A stretch of DNA of 64,000 nucleotides from Myxococcales bacterium. Its GTDB lineage: Bacteria > Myxococcota > UBA727 > JABDBI01. The translations under genes and the position numbers were made by a program. Each line of letters starts with the position of its first letter. Position 1 is the first letter of the stretch. The stretch covers positions 806,001 to 870,000 of the forward strand of contig CP060221.1 in the NCBI GenBank assembly GCA_023898405.1. Reading direction: 5' to 3'. The notes under the pieces were generated by a model. It saw nothing but the letters and a program-made list of their open reading frames with translations. It searched no databases and had not been told where the DNA came from. Of the stretch, positions 18,101 through 27,606 are shown in pieces.

Positions 18101-19728
18101 ACTTTTTTCCGTATCAAAAAGCGAGCAAGATTATCTTTAAGGTGTTCCAGCTCATCAATACCACCGATACAAAACAAATGATGATCTGGACGGATCATCA
18201 TAAAAAATATATCCTCTTGAGCCTTGAAAAAATTATGCTCAGACAAAAGGTAATACTCTTTATTGCTTATAATTTTTTCAGCATCGTAATCACTAGCAAA
18301 CACTGGAATTATTTTTACCTGATAAGAGTGGCATAAGTATTCAGCCTTTCTCATTATCGATTCACAATTCGGCTTATCAACGCTCGGAGGAAAAAAAAGT
18401 AATAGACTAAAAAATTCTCCTTGGACAATGCTATGAATATCGGTTTTTTGTACGTCACTGCCAATCAAAACCCAGTTGGGAACTCGAGCACCAATACTCA
18501 CTCCAGGCAAAACCAGTGGATGTTTTTCTTGGCACATACAGCCATGAGCATAGCGAATAGCTGTTTGTGAAATAATGCGTAAAAGACGAGACTGATAAGA
18601 TTTAAAACTCAATATTTTTGGAAGAACAAGTTTGCGAAATAAACGTGCAAAAATCGATCCATGCACCATGAAACGAAACATGCGATCGGTGTATTTAATC
18701 AAGAAATCGCCCACTGGTTTGCGTTCTTGATGATAGGTCGACAGCAAAGATGGATGAGCATTACCGCGTAGTACCAAAGCCACTTTGTAGCAAAGATTGA
18801 GCGCATCTTGTAAGCCGGTATTCATACCTTGCCCACCTGCTGGGCTGTGAATATGCGCTGAATCTCCTACCAAAAAAACTCTTCCTTCTTGATAATGTGA
18901 AGCACTTCGACATTGAACAAAAAATCTCGAAACCCAACCAACATTTTTTATTTTGGCTGAAAAAGGAACCAGCTGATCGAGCAGACTTTGAAACTCTGCT
19001 TGATCTGGCTCAGCTGCTTTTTTTGAGCGTTCGTTTGGGCGTACTGAGATTAGGCGAAAATGATTTTTGCCAAACATTGGAATGAGGGCTAAAAACTTTT
19101 TTTCCTTAAAATAAATTCTAAATAATCGTTCAGAAAGTTTAGTGTTTAGTTCTACGTCAGCTAAGATAAATGCATCCTCATAGGTTTTACCCAAAAAACT
19201 ATTGGACATTTTTTTGCGCGTACTACTATGTGCACCATCTGCTCCAATCAAATAACTGAAATTGAACGTGGATAAATCTCCACTTTGTTGTTTAAGCACA
19301 GCCTCAATGTTTTCTTGGGTATTCTTAAAGTCAATGAGTTCAACACCTCGTTCAACACTAATTTTTTTGCTGTTAAGAGCGTGCTCTAAAACTTCTTCAG
19401 TGTAAGCTTGATCAACAATAGCCGGCCGCTTGAATTGAGAAAAATAAAGTTTGGGATCCAAATCGATGGGCACAGCATTTTCAGTGTTGATTTGAAAATT
19501 ATCGATCACAATTCCTTTCTTCATGAGATCTTGCAAAATCCCCAATGAAGAAAAAATTTCCAAAGTTCGAATCTGAACCCCAATAGCTCGTGAATAAATG
19601 CTTTTTGATAAATTTTTCTCAATAATTCTAATAGGAATATTCAAGCGAGAAAGTATCAATGCCGCCATTAAACCGCTGGGTCCAGCTCCCACAATCAGGA
19701 CTGGATCAATTTTATTCGTACTCACCAT
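18097..19728 (-). CDS. FAD-dependent aromatic-ring monooxygenase within the menaquinone operon
   Basis: 543 residues of the PheA/TfdB/UbiH group (FAD_binding_3). The N-terminus has VLIVGAGPSGLMAALILSRL and an acidic residue in RIIEKN for the FAD ribose; the middle has YLIGADGAHSSTRKK; the second FAD motif is VFLVGDSAHIHSPAGGQGMN. A C-terminal thioredoxin-like extension, typical of phenol hydroxylase-type members, covers the last ~150 residues. Such enzymes hydroxylate aromatic or quinone rings with NAD(P)H and O2. Located between menB (9-base gap) and menA (overlap), so it is probably part of the operon; a naphthoquinone intermediate or product as substrate is inference. No strong ribosome site is seen. 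Confidence 0.85.
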   Translation of the reverse strand: MVSTNKIDPVLIVGAGPSGLMAALILSRLNIPIRIIEKNLSKSIYSRAIGVQIRTLEIFSSLGILQDLMKKGIVIDNFQINTENAVPIDLDPKLYFSQFKRPAIVDQAYTEEVLEHALNSKKISVERGVELIDFKNTQENIEAVLKQQSGDLSTFNFSYLIGADGAHSSTRKKMSNSFLGKTYEDAFILADVELNTKLSERLFRIYFKEKKFLALIPMFGKNHFRLISVRPNERSKKAAEPDQAEFQSLLDQLVPFSAKIKNVGWVSRFFVQCRSASHYQEGRVFLVGDSAHIHSPAGGQGMNTGLQDALNLCYKVALVLRGNAHPSLLSTYHQERKPVGDFLIKYTDRMFRFMVHGSIFARLFRKLVLPKILSFKSYQSRLLRIISQTAIRYAHGCMCQEKHPLVLPGVSIGARVPNWVLIGSDVQKTDIHSIVQGEFFSLLLFFPPSVDKPNCESIMRKAEYLCHSYQVKIIPVFASDYDAEKIISNKEYYLLSEHNFFKAQEDIFFMMIRPDHHLFCIGGIDELEHLKDNLARFLIRKKV

Positions 19729-19737
19729 AATAATTTT

Positions 19738-20559
19738 TTATGGTTGTCTGGGAAATTTATTGAAGTTTGGCTTACGCTTTTCCAAAAAAGCATTTTTTCC
19801 CTCTTGGCCTTCCTCTGTCATATAAAACAACATGGTCGCATTACCCGCCAACTCTTGAAGCCCTGCCTGCCCATCGCAATCAGCATTAAGCGCGGCTTTC
19901 AAACAACGAAGAGCAATTGGCGAATGATTGAGAATTTCGTGAGCCCATTTAATAGTTTCATTTTCTAACTCTGCCAGCGGCACAACTGCGTTAACCAAAC
20001 CCATATCCAACGCCTGTTTAGCATTATACTGGCGACACAAAAACCAAATTTCTCGTGCCTTTTTCTGTCCAACAATGCGCGCCATATAACTTGCGCCATA
20101 ACCACCATCAAAAGATCCAACTTTTGGACCTGTCTGACCAAAAATGGCATTATCAGCTGCAATGGTTAAATCGCATACCATGTGAAGCACATGGCCTCCG
20201 CCTACAGCAAAACCCGCAACCATGGCAATAACCGGTTTTGGCAAAGTACGAATCTGACGCTGTAGATCTAAGACATTGAGACGATTAACTCCACTATCAT
20301 CAGCATAGCCAGCTTCTTTACGAACACGCTGATCACCACCAGAACAAAAAGCTAAATCGCCTGCTCCGCAAAGAATAACCACACCAATAGAGGCATCTTC
20401 TCTAACATCAGCAAAAGCTTTTTTCATTTCTTCTACGGTGAGGGGGCGAAACGCATTCCGAACTTCAGGGCGATTGATAGTAATCTTTGCGATCCCCTTA
20501 GTTTTTTCATAAATAATATCTTGAAAAGACTCAGATATGCGCCATTTCATACTGTTCAT
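19738..20559 (-). CDS. menB: 1,4-dihydroxy-2-naphthoyl-CoA synthase
   Basis: 273 residues of the crotonase fold. FCSGGDQ, MVAGFAVGGGHVLHMVCDL (oxyanion hole) and TGPKVGSFDGGYGASYMAR are hallmark MenB segments; the last includes the Asp and Tyr-containing loop used for ring closure. It converts o-succinylbenzoyl-CoA to dihydroxynaphthoyl-CoA. A GAGGTG site precedes the ATG. It lies 31 bases after menD on the same strand. The thioesterase MenI that would follow it in the pathway is not in the window. Confidence 0.97.
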   Translation of the reverse strand: MNSMKWRISESFQDIIYEKTKGIAKITINRPEVRNAFRPLTVEEMKKAFADVREDASIGVVILCGAGDLAFCSGGDQRVRKEAGYADDSGVNRLNVLDLQRQIRTLPKPVIAMVAGFAVGGGHVLHMVCDLTIAADNAIFGQTGPKVGSFDGGYGASYMARIVGQKKAREIWFLCRQYNAKQALDMGLVNAVVPLAELENETIKWAHEILNHSPIALRCLKAALNADCDGQAGLQELAGNATMLFYMTEEGQEGKNAFLEKRKPNFNKFPRQP

Positions 20560-20590
20560 CGATCACCTCACTGATTTTTTTGCGATGAAC

Positions 20591-22321
20591 TTAGCGGAGT
20601 CGTGCTGAAAGACAACAGTCTTTTTTTAGCTCTGCATCAACAATATCTTGATAAAATTGTCTATGAAGCAAAACATTTTGTTCTCTGTTGATCTTTACTT
20701 CCACCACTCTCGACGCTTTTTCTTCGAAAAATTTTCTAATAATCGATTGAAAATTTTTTTCATCTGCTAAGAAATAATCTATTTGGTGTGCTTCACAAAG
20801 CTGTTCAATATTTACCGTATGAGGCGTATCCAACAAAGGTGTAATCACTTCTTGTTCAGAAGCGATAGGCAAAAAATGAAAAATTCCTCCACCACTGTTG
20901 TTGATGACAACAATCATCAAAGGATGTGGAGAATTTTTAAGCGCCATCAATCCATTGCTATCGTGCAAAAAAGCCACGTCTCCTATCAATAAAGTGCTTG
21001 GATTTGAAGAGGCAATAGAAACTCCCACCGCAGAACTGATCACTCCGTCAATACCGCTCGCTCCTCGATTAGCAAAAATAGTTATATCTACCTCAAGTGG
21101 CAAAGCACATTGATCTACATCTCTGATGGGCATGCTTGAAGAAATAAAAAGGTTGCTCTTTTCACTCATGCAAGCAATCAATTGATTCGCAAAAAATGCT
21201 TCATTATTTTGACGGTGTGCCAAAAAAGAAACTACTTTTTTGGCAATAACTTTGTGGGATCCAAGCAAGCGCTGAGTAAAAGAATTATGTGTGCACCCGT
21301 ATATTTTAATTTCATTAAAAAAATGCTCCCAATCTCCGACATAAACGTGCTCATACACTCCAGTTTGATCGATGGTGATATTATTTTCGTGAAGACGAAT
21401 AAAGCGAACGGCATGACTCTTTTCAACAAAGTTCCAATAACGCTTTGAAACTACCCTATCTCCAAAGTGAATCACCACATCCGGCCTGAGCTCTTCCATA
21501 AACTGCGGGTTAAGCAGCGCAAGATCAAAATGATGCATAATGAGCGGATGAGATTTTAAACGAAGATTGGAAGTTATGTCGGCAAAAATAGGGCATGCAA
21601 GTTGCTCGGCAAGCTTTATAATTTTTTCCTGCACCAAAGCTTGGCGCATCTCCCCTACAACAAACAAAATATTTTTTGCCCCAAACAAAGAATTTAACGA
21701 TGAAGCAGTGGGGTTATAAAACTTTGCTTGGATAAATTTATGCTCAAGACCACTGCTTTCGTACCACGTCTTTGCATCAGAAATATTGTGCAGTGGCTCG
21801 CGAAGCTGAATATTTATCTGCACCGGACCAGGATTTACTCCCACAGCATAGCCCAAGGCCTGATCAAAAATGGCCTGGGATTTTTTTATACTCACATTGG
21901 TAGAAGGTGGCGCTAGATCATAACTTTTGATGGTGTGCCCTGAAAACAAATGAGCTTGATCAATGGTTTGATTGGCGCCAGTATCTCGCAATTCATAAGG
22001 GCGGTCGGCGCTTAAAATAATCATTGGCACTAAACTTGCCTTGGCTTCCACCACTGCAGGCATGAGATTTGCAACTGCAGTTCCCGAAGTCACCACCATA
22101 ACTCCTGGCATGCCTGTGCATTGAGCATAGCCCAAAGCCATAAAAGCGAGAGAACGCTCGTCGATATGGCTATAAATTTTTGCTCCATCTAAGTGAGCTA
22201 TGGCTGAGACCAAAGGAGAAGAGCGCGAGCCTGGGGCAACAAAAAAATGATCGACGCCGTTGAAAATCAATCGTTCGATCATTTTATGACACCAATACTG
22301 TGTAAAATTTTTGCATTTCAT
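20591..22321 (-). CDS. menD: SEPHCHC synthase
   Basis: 576 residues, a ThDP-dependent enzyme joining isochorismate and 2-oxoglutarate. N-terminal VAPGSRSSPLVSAIAHLDG and SHIDERSLAFMALGYAQCTG carry the substrate loop and the catalytic Glu. The cofactor-binding C-terminal domain shows GDVAFLHDSNGLMAL and VVINNSGGGIFHFLP. The start at 22321 gives the usual N-terminal helix before APGSRS. menD is followed directly by menB; menH, which sits between them in E. coli, is absent. The 178 bases upstream contain two hairpins (an ATTTTTTGTG/CACAAAAAAT palindrome near 22371-22392 and an ACCTG/CAGGT one near 22422-22445), so menD may have its own promoter. Confidence 0.97.
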   Translation of the reverse strand: MKCKNFTQYWCHKMIERLIFNGVDHFFVAPGSRSSPLVSAIAHLDGAKIYSHIDERSLAFMALGYAQCTGMPGVMVVTSGTAVANLMPAVVEAKASLVPMIILSADRPYELRDTGANQTIDQAHLFSGHTIKSYDLAPPSTNVSIKKSQAIFDQALGYAVGVNPGPVQINIQLREPLHNISDAKTWYESSGLEHKFIQAKFYNPTASSLNSLFGAKNILFVVGEMRQALVQEKIIKLAEQLACPIFADITSNLRLKSHPLIMHHFDLALLNPQFMEELRPDVVIHFGDRVVSKRYWNFVEKSHAVRFIRLHENNITIDQTGVYEHVYVGDWEHFFNEIKIYGCTHNSFTQRLLGSHKVIAKKVVSFLAHRQNNEAFFANQLIACMSEKSNLFISSSMPIRDVDQCALPLEVDITIFANRGASGIDGVISSAVGVSIASSNPSTLLIGDVAFLHDSNGLMALKNSPHPLMIVVINNSGGGIFHFLPIASEQEVITPLLDTPHTVNIEQLCEAHQIDYFLADEKNFQSIIRKFFEEKASRVVEVKINREQNVLLHRQFYQDIVDAELKKDCCLSARLR

Positions 22322-22499
22322 GCGCCAAACTTAGTGCGCAAATTGAGGAGCAAAATGGGTGGTGTTAACTATTTTTTGTGCACACAAAAAATTCAGAAAT
22401 ATTTTCTCCTATTGGGGCCCACCTGAATTTTTAAATTCACAGGTATTTTGACCAAATAAAGCTCTAAGAATTTTTTATCTGAACTCAACCCTCATCTTA

Positions 22500-23870
22500 T
22501 CAAGCAAGCTCTTCAAAAACACAAAGGATATTTTTTTGCTTGTTTTCTATCTCTTCCCATTCTTGTTCTGCTTGTGAACCGGGAACAATACCTGAAGCAG
22601 CATAGATATAAAGCTGCGCATCTTTATAAAGGGCAGATCGAATCGCCACAGCAAATTCTGCTGAATTTTTAGCAATATAGCCAATGGGTGAGGCAAAAAA
22701 GCCTCGGTCGAAGCCTTCGTTGTCACGAATAAATAGCTTAGCTTCATGAGCATTAAGGCCACACACCGCTGGTGTTGGATGCAATGCTTCGATAATTTTA
22801 TCATCGCTTAGTTTTTCGTCTATTCTTCCGTGATAACGCCTGCGCAAATGCTGAACAAAAGGCAAGCTTAATATTTCAAGCTTCGACGTAAAAAGATCCG
22901 ATATTCCAAACTCTCTCATGCGATCTTCAATATGTTTTGATACAAAAAAATGCTCTGACTTGTCTTTATGGCTGGCAAATAATTCTTTTCTCAACAGCTC
23001 ATCTTCTTGTTCATACTTGGAACGAGGGCGTGTGCCTGCAAGGGATTCAGTTTCAAAATTTTGTCCAATTCGGCGATAGAGCAACTCTGGAGTTGCGCCC
23101 AAAAAAGTACTGCCAAAACCATTGTCAAACATAAAAAGAAAAGCATGGGGAACTTCTTTTAATCGCAAAAATATATGCAGCGGATCAAAAGATTTTGAAA
23201 AAGTTCGCCTGGTGCAACGACCTATCACAACTTTTTTATAGTGTTCATTAGACATTAAAAGCGACAAGGCCTGTTCGATGATCGTCTTGTAACTATCGAA
23301 CGAGGGATACACATAATCGTTAAAGCTATAGTCAATACTTTCCAAGACCACCTTATTGTTCATGATTGCCATAAGAATAGTCTGAGCATGATCAAGCCAA
23401 ACTTTTGAAGGTAATCCTCCCAAACGATAATTGAGACTAAGCCTGAATCCTTCAGCAGAATGCTTCATTAAAAGCATTGGCAAAACAAAAAACTCACAGC
23501 GAAAGTCATGCCACTCAGAAGATATACTGCGGTTTTTATCGAAACGAATTCCACCAAAATAAATTAAGTCATCATTGAGATGAGATTTTTTTTTTACTAC
23601 TTGGCTTAAAGCGCTCTCATCATCAACATGTGATTGAAAAATAGATTCGCAGGCACCTAAACCCCACCACTCAAGCTCACTATCTCTGCTTTTAAAATAA
23701 ATACGCCCTATTCCACCCATACAAAAAAATTCTTGTTCACAGGCATGAGCAACATCTAAGCCAACACTAAAATTTTGTGTAAAATCGATGTTTGTCTGCC
23801 CTAACCACTGCAATAGGGTACGCGCAGCATCACAAAGACTAAGTGTACTTTTTAAGTTAACACTCAGCAC
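22500..23870 (-). CDS. menF: Isochorismate synthase
   Basis: 456 residues of the chorismate-utilising family. The C-terminal half has KKVVIGRCTRRTF, FLGATPELLYRR, SLAGTRPR, HPTPAVCGLNAHEAKLFI and YAASGIVPGSQAEQEWEEIENK, the last with the Mg ligands. It isomerises chorismate to isochorismate, the entry step to menaquinone. The start is GTG at 23870, overlapping the menG stop by 7 bases, after a GGGAG site. The menaquinone context argues against the siderophore paralogue EntC. Confidence 0.94.
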   Translation of the reverse strand: MLSVNLKSTLSLCDAARTLLQWLGQTNIDFTQNFSVGLDVAHACEQEFFCMGGIGRIYFKSRDSELEWWGLGACESIFQSHVDDESALSQVVKKKSHLNDDLIYFGGIRFDKNRSISSEWHDFRCEFFVLPMLLMKHSAEGFRLSLNYRLGGLPSKVWLDHAQTILMAIMNNKVVLESIDYSFNDYVYPSFDSYKTIIEQALSLLMSNEHYKKVVIGRCTRRTFSKSFDPLHIFLRLKEVPHAFLFMFDNGFGSTFLGATPELLYRRIGQNFETESLAGTRPRSKYEQEDELLRKELFASHKDKSEHFFVSKHIEDRMREFGISDLFTSKLEILSLPFVQHLRRRYHGRIDEKLSDDKIIEALHPTPAVCGLNAHEAKLFIRDNEGFDRGFFASPIGYIAKNSAEFAVAIRSALYKDAQLYIYAASGIVPGSQAEQEWEEIENKQKNILCVFEELA

Positions 23871-24571
23871 GGATTACTCCCTTCATAAAGTGTAGCAATA
23901 CCAAAACAAAGAGGAGTTTCCTTTACCGAAACAAAACCTGCGTTGTCTAAAATCTGACAAAAGGCTTTTGAGTAAGGAAAAGATTCCACCGTTTCATTCA
24001 AATAACGATAAGCATTTTTCTCTCGGGAAATAATCCCACCTAGCCAAGGAAGAATAAAGCGAAAATAAAACAAATAAATACTGCGTACCCAAAAATTTTT
24101 GGGCAGAGAAAATTCAAGAATTAATAATCTTCCGCCAGGTTTTAAAACTCGCGCTATTTCTAGCAAAGATTGTTTAATCGCAGAAAAATTTCGTATGCCA
24201 AATGAAATGGTTACAGCATCGAAACAATTATCTTCGAAAGGAAGTTTTTTGGCATCAGCTTTATGAAGGCTCAGTTTATCACTGAGACCAAAAGCTTTAA
24301 TTTTAGCTCTGCCAATCTCAAGCATTTTTTCCGCTAAATCTACACCTTCACCGCGAGCCATATGAGGATTATTCTTGCATAAAGCGATCAGCACATCTGC
24401 CGTGCCTGTCGCCACATCCAAAACCGATAAATTCTCTTGCCTAGGAATCTGACGAACCATTAAATTGCGCCATCGCTGATCCTGTCCCACGGACAGTATT
24501 CGGTTAACCGGATCATAAGTCCGAGCAATACGATCAAACATTAAACAAATTTTTTCTTGCTCCAACGACAT
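23864..24571 (-). CDS. menG: Demethylmenaquinone methyltransferase (UbiE/MenG)
   Basis: About 235 residues. SAM-binding motif I is VLDVATGTADVLIAL; further family segments are FDRIARTYDPVNRILSVGQD, FDAVTISFGIRNF and LLILEFSLPK. It performs the final C-methylation of menaquinone (and, in organisms that make it, a ubiquinone step). Start 24571 has a GGGGA site; a longer form from 24595 is possible but has a weak site. First gene of the men cluster, overlapping menF. Confidence 0.95.
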   Translation of the reverse strand: MSLEQEKICLMFDRIARTYDPVNRILSVGQDQRWRNLMVRQIPRQENLSVLDVATGTADVLIALCKNNPHMARGEGVDLAEKMLEIGRAKIKAFGLSDKLSLHKADAKKLPFEDNCFDAVTISFGIRNFSAIKQSLLEIARVLKPGGRLLILEFSLPKNFWVRSIYLFYFRFILPWLGGIISREKNAYRYLNETVESFPYSKAFCQILDNAGFVSVKETPLCFGIATLYEGSNPC

Positions 24572-24674
24572 CGATTCCCCATGCCTCCCACTCATTTGTC
24601 TCAGTTTGTATGGTACTAAAAATTTTTGCCAACGCCGTCATAAAGACTGAGCATCTTCAAAAGATTCCAAAGAC

Positions 24675-24709
24675 TTAGAGACTATTAAAAGTGTTTAACA
24701 GTCTCTTAA
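24675..24709. repeat. Hairpin related to the dispersed repeat (degenerate copy D)
   Basis: CTTAGAGACT and CAGTCTCTTAAG arms, with the TTTAACAGTCTCTTA end resembling copies A-C. The interior differs, so it may be a decayed or unrelated element. It lies in the 24572-25008 gap, which otherwise holds only the tolB terminator. Confidence 0.4.
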
Positions 24710-24838
24710 GCTATAAATGCAAATGTGCCAGGGAATATAAAGCTCTACAGCTTAAAAAATAATTTTTTTCCTTACATCACAGTTGAGGATTTTTTAGGCG
24801 GGCTTCGAAGTTTTTTTAGCAAGCAATCTCTAAGAGCT

Positions 24839-24868
24839 AAAAAAATCGGGTGAGAGCATCTCACCCGA
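24839..24868 (-). terminator. Terminator of the tol cluster
   Basis: Perfect 10-base arms TCGGGTGAGA / TCTCACCCGA with a 3-base loop, followed by T7 on the minus strand, ~140 bases downstream of tolB. Confidence 0.85.
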
Positions 24869-25008
24869 CAATTTATATAAAAATATTATAACAAATAGTA
24901 ACGAACATTGGCGCTATTCTAACGCTTCATGTACTACACGGCACCACATTTTCTCACCAAGCTTGCAAGCTATGAAAATTGCTCACACAAAAATAGATCA
25001 TATTTTTT

Positions 25009-26382
25009 TTATTCTTTGGGACGTACCACCGCAGAAAGATAGCCCCCATCTGTCGTGAGGCGAAATTGATGATCACCATAGGGCATAGCAAGGTAAAGAT
25101 CTGAAATAGTGCGCCCCTCGCGTTCCGATGAAAATACCAAAAAACGTCCGGAAGGAAAAAAGAAAGGCTCTTGATTTCTTCCCTGATTTTCAGTTACTCG
25201 CGATATTCTCCCTGACGAACGTTCTAATAAAAACACATCAAATACTTTGTTTTCATCGCGGCCCGTGAAAGCAATATATTTTCCATCGGGACTATACTGA
25301 GGTGTTTGATTATAACGGCCTTGAAAAGTCATCCTCTTAGCTTCGCTCTTTTTATCATTCAAATTAATGGCTTTTTCATAGATTTGCGGAGTTCCTGAAC
25401 GACTAGAAACAAAAGCCACCATTTTTTTGTCTGGGCTTATGACAGGAGAAAGATTAAACCCTAAAGACTCTGTAAAAGTTCCAATTATTTTTCCATTAGA
25501 ATCAATACGATAAATATTTGCGTCAGCCTTATTGAGAGAAAGAGTGAGCAAAAGACCAAGATCACCGGGCAAAACACGTGGTTCTATATTAATACCAGGA
25601 TTTCTCGTAAGAAACTTAAACTCCTTTTTGCCTATCTCTTGTTCCACAATTCCTTGGCCTTGCTTGGTAATAACCGTATAAAAAATCTTTTTTCCATCTG
25701 GGGCGAAATAAGGCATGGTTTTCTTCCAGCTTCCCGTAGTAATTTTTTGCTCATTTTTGCCATCAAAATCCATCAAGACAATTTGCGATTCATTCCCATA
25801 ACGTTTCACCGCAACTATCTGTGTCAAAAAAATATTTTCGGGGCCTATAAACTCCTCAAAAATGCTCTGAGCTATTAAATGAGAAAACCTGCGTATTTCC
25901 TTGCTCGACTCTGAAATATTTACTTGTGATATTTTTTGAGTCATAAGATTTTTATGCCGAATTTCTGCATTCAACTTATCTTTTGAAAAACTTAAACGAA
26001 TGCGGCTGAGACCTTCTGCTCCTTTTTGCTTTATCAAAGCCTCGGTAGGATTTTTTTCCTGAGGAAGTTTTATTAAAGAAATATTACCGGTAATAAGAAA
26101 ATCCCTTTCGATTATGTCTCGGATTTCTTGGGCTTGTTTTTGTTGAGCAAGTGAAGCGCCTGCTGCAACTTCTAGTGCGGGAAAATAAAAATTAAAGGCT
26201 CTAAATGCGGCCCCTTCAACTCGCAAGCGAGTAGCTCCACTGATATCATTGGCTGAAACTATTTTTTGGGCAGCCTGCATAACATTGTTTTTTTTATCTA
26301 AGGGCTGCGATTTATTTTCAAACGTTGGACCGCTTAGGGCATGCACAGCACACAGAATAGTTATCAAAAATAATTGCTTCAT
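25009..26382 (-). CDS. tolB: Tol-Pal system beta-propeller protein TolB
   Basis: 457 residues. The first ~18 residues (MKQLFLITILCAVHALSG) form a signal peptide. The N-terminal alpha/beta domain is followed from ~200 by propeller repeats such as GKKIFYTVITKQG, KKMVAFVSSRSGTPQIYE, YSPDGKYIAFTGRDENK and FFPSGRFLVFSSEREG, the TolB/PD40 pattern. TolB is periplasmic and couples the inner-membrane TolQRA motor to Pal. It follows tolA by 9 bases. Pal, which normally comes next, is not present downstream. Confidence 0.93.
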   Translation of the reverse strand: MKQLFLITILCAVHALSGPTFENKSQPLDKKNNVMQAAQKIVSANDISGATRLRVEGAAFRAFNFYFPALEVAAGASLAQQKQAQEIRDIIERDFLITGNISLIKLPQEKNPTEALIKQKGAEGLSRIRLSFSKDKLNAEIRHKNLMTQKISQVNISESSKEIRRFSHLIAQSIFEEFIGPENIFLTQIVAVKRYGNESQIVLMDFDGKNEQKITTGSWKKTMPYFAPDGKKIFYTVITKQGQGIVEQEIGKKEFKFLTRNPGINIEPRVLPGDLGLLLTLSLNKADANIYRIDSNGKIIGTFTESLGFNLSPVISPDKKMVAFVSSRSGTPQIYEKAINLNDKKSEAKRMTFQGRYNQTPQYSPDGKYIAFTGRDENKVFDVFLLERSSGRISRVTENQGRNQEPFFFPSGRFLVFSSEREGRTISDLYLAMPYGDHQFRLTTDGGYLSAVVRPKE

Positions 26383-26391
26383 TTGGCTTTC

Positions 26392-27126
26392 CTATTTGAC
26401 ACATTTAAAAGGGCAAAGTTCAATGACTACTCCGTTTTCACTAAGAGCGTTCTGCAATAAAATAGGAACCTCTCCAAAATTATTAACTCGCTTAGCCCCA
26501 TCTAGCACCGCTTTATCAAAATGCTCATCACCTGATGAACGTTCAAGATTAAGTTTAAAAAGACTTCCATCACGCTGCAGATAGAGCCTGATGATGGCTT
26601 GGAGTTTCTGCCCTTGAGGCCCATTGACGTGAGGGGGCACAATAAAAGCCTCCTTGATCAGGGTGTATATCTGATCGAAATAATCACTATCAACCACAAA
26701 ATCCTCGGGAGCTACATCATCTTTTAACTGCGAGAGATCCTCATTAAAACTAGCGGAGAGTTTTTTTAGAGCTTCGGCATATTCAGCTTTGTGCTCTATC
26801 ACTCTTTCTGCCTGCTTAACTACAGGCTTAGCCAAATTCTTTATTTTTTTTTGAGCTATCTCAGTTTTTTTTGGGGGCACAGGAGTTTTTGCCGTTGTTT
26901 TTTTTTGCACAACTTTTGCCGGGGCTACTTTTTGCGCTGGCTGCACAGTTTTTTTCTTGGGCAATAATTCTTTATCGCGCGCCTTACCTTTAAAAATTAC
27001 CTTGGCTTCTAAAGGTGCTTGATTTTTTTTGTGCAAAAACCACGAAAAATTTACTCCAGCCCCTAAAAAGCCCAGACCGATGGCATGAATGATCACGCTC
27101 ACTATCAAAGCTTTTTTCAACAACAT
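26392..27126 (-). CDS. tolA: TolA/TonB-like energy-transducing protein
   Basis: 244 residues. A single membrane helix near the N-terminus (LLKKALIVSVIIHAIGLGFL) is followed by a Lys/Pro/Ala-rich linker (PKKKTVQPAQKVAPAKVVQK), a helical stretch, and a C-terminal TonB/TolA-type domain (QAIIRLYLQRDGSLFKLNLERSS cut here to its pattern: strand, DGS, strand, SSGDEHFDKAVLDGAK). This protein would span the periplasm and transmit force from TolQR to the outer membrane. The linker is short compared with E. coli TolA. Position between tolR and tolB supports TolA over TonB. Confidence 0.85.
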   Translation of the reverse strand: MLLKKALIVSVIIHAIGLGFLGAGVNFSWFLHKKNQAPLEAKVIFKGKARDKELLPKKKTVQPAQKVAPAKVVQKKTTAKTPVPPKKTEIAQKKIKNLAKPVVKQAERVIEHKAEYAEALKKLSASFNEDLSQLKDDVAPEDFVVDSDYFDQIYTLIKEAFIVPPHVNGPQGQKLQAIIRLYLQRDGSLFKLNLERSSGDEHFDKAVLDGAKRVNNFGEVPILLQNALSENGVVIELCPFKCVK

Positions 27127-27139
27127 TAAACAAACCTTC

Positions 27140-27547
27140 CTATGGTTTTTCCATAATTATATTTATTTTGCTCGCACCAGCCACATAAGCTGTTGACATA
27201 ACTTCCATCAAGGTCTTGTGCCTGATATTTTGGTCAGCCTCTACATAGACGGGCTCTCCATCCTTGACTCGAGGATTATCCCTTAAAAATTCTTTGAGCA
27301 TCTCAAGACTAAACATTTGCTTGGCAATCGAAATATTTTCATCTTTATCAATACTGATAGTCAGCGGCGTCGTCAGCCCCTGAGCATCTGCTCCCTCCCC
27401 TTTGGGTAGGTTGACCCCGATAGTTTCAATCATAAAGGGTGCCGTGACCATAAAAATAATTAATAACACCAAAACCACATCCACCATGGGAGTGACATTG
27501 ATATCTGCAAATAAATCACCTTCTTGGTCTGAACTTAGTAATCCCAT
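27140..27547 (-). CDS. tolR: ExbD/TolR-family proton-channel subunit
   Basis: 135 residues. One membrane helix follows INVTPMVDVVLVLLIIFMVT, with the essential Asp at ~23. The rest is the periplasmic ExbD/TolR domain (NLPKGEGAD, PVYVEADQNIRHKTLMEVM). With TolQ it forms the proton-driven motor. An AAGGAAG site precedes the ATG, and repeat copy B ends within ~10 bases of the start. The usual tolQ partner upstream is absent: the next gene is on the opposite strand. Confidence 0.92.
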   Translation of the reverse strand: MGLLSSDQEGDLFADINVTPMVDVVLVLLIIFMVTAPFMIETIGVNLPKGEGADAQGLTTPLTISIDKDENISIAKQMFSLEMLKEFLRDNPRVKDGEPVYVEADQNIRHKTLMEVMSTAYVAGASKINIIMEKP

Positions 27548-27556
27548 AACTTCCTT

Positions 27557-27606
27557 TTAAGAGACTGTTTTAAAACTAATTGACAAAATTTTTTTGTCTC
27601 TTTTTT
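27557..27606 (-). repeat. Dispersed ~46-bp repeat, copy B (upstream of tolR)
   Basis: Read on the minus strand it runs GAAAAAAGAGACAAAAAAA, a middle of TTTTGTCAATTAGTTTTAAA, then ACAGTCTCTTA. The 7-base ends AAGAGAC/GTCTCTT are inverted. It has the same orientation relative to tolR as copies A and C have to their genes. Confidence 0.75.
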
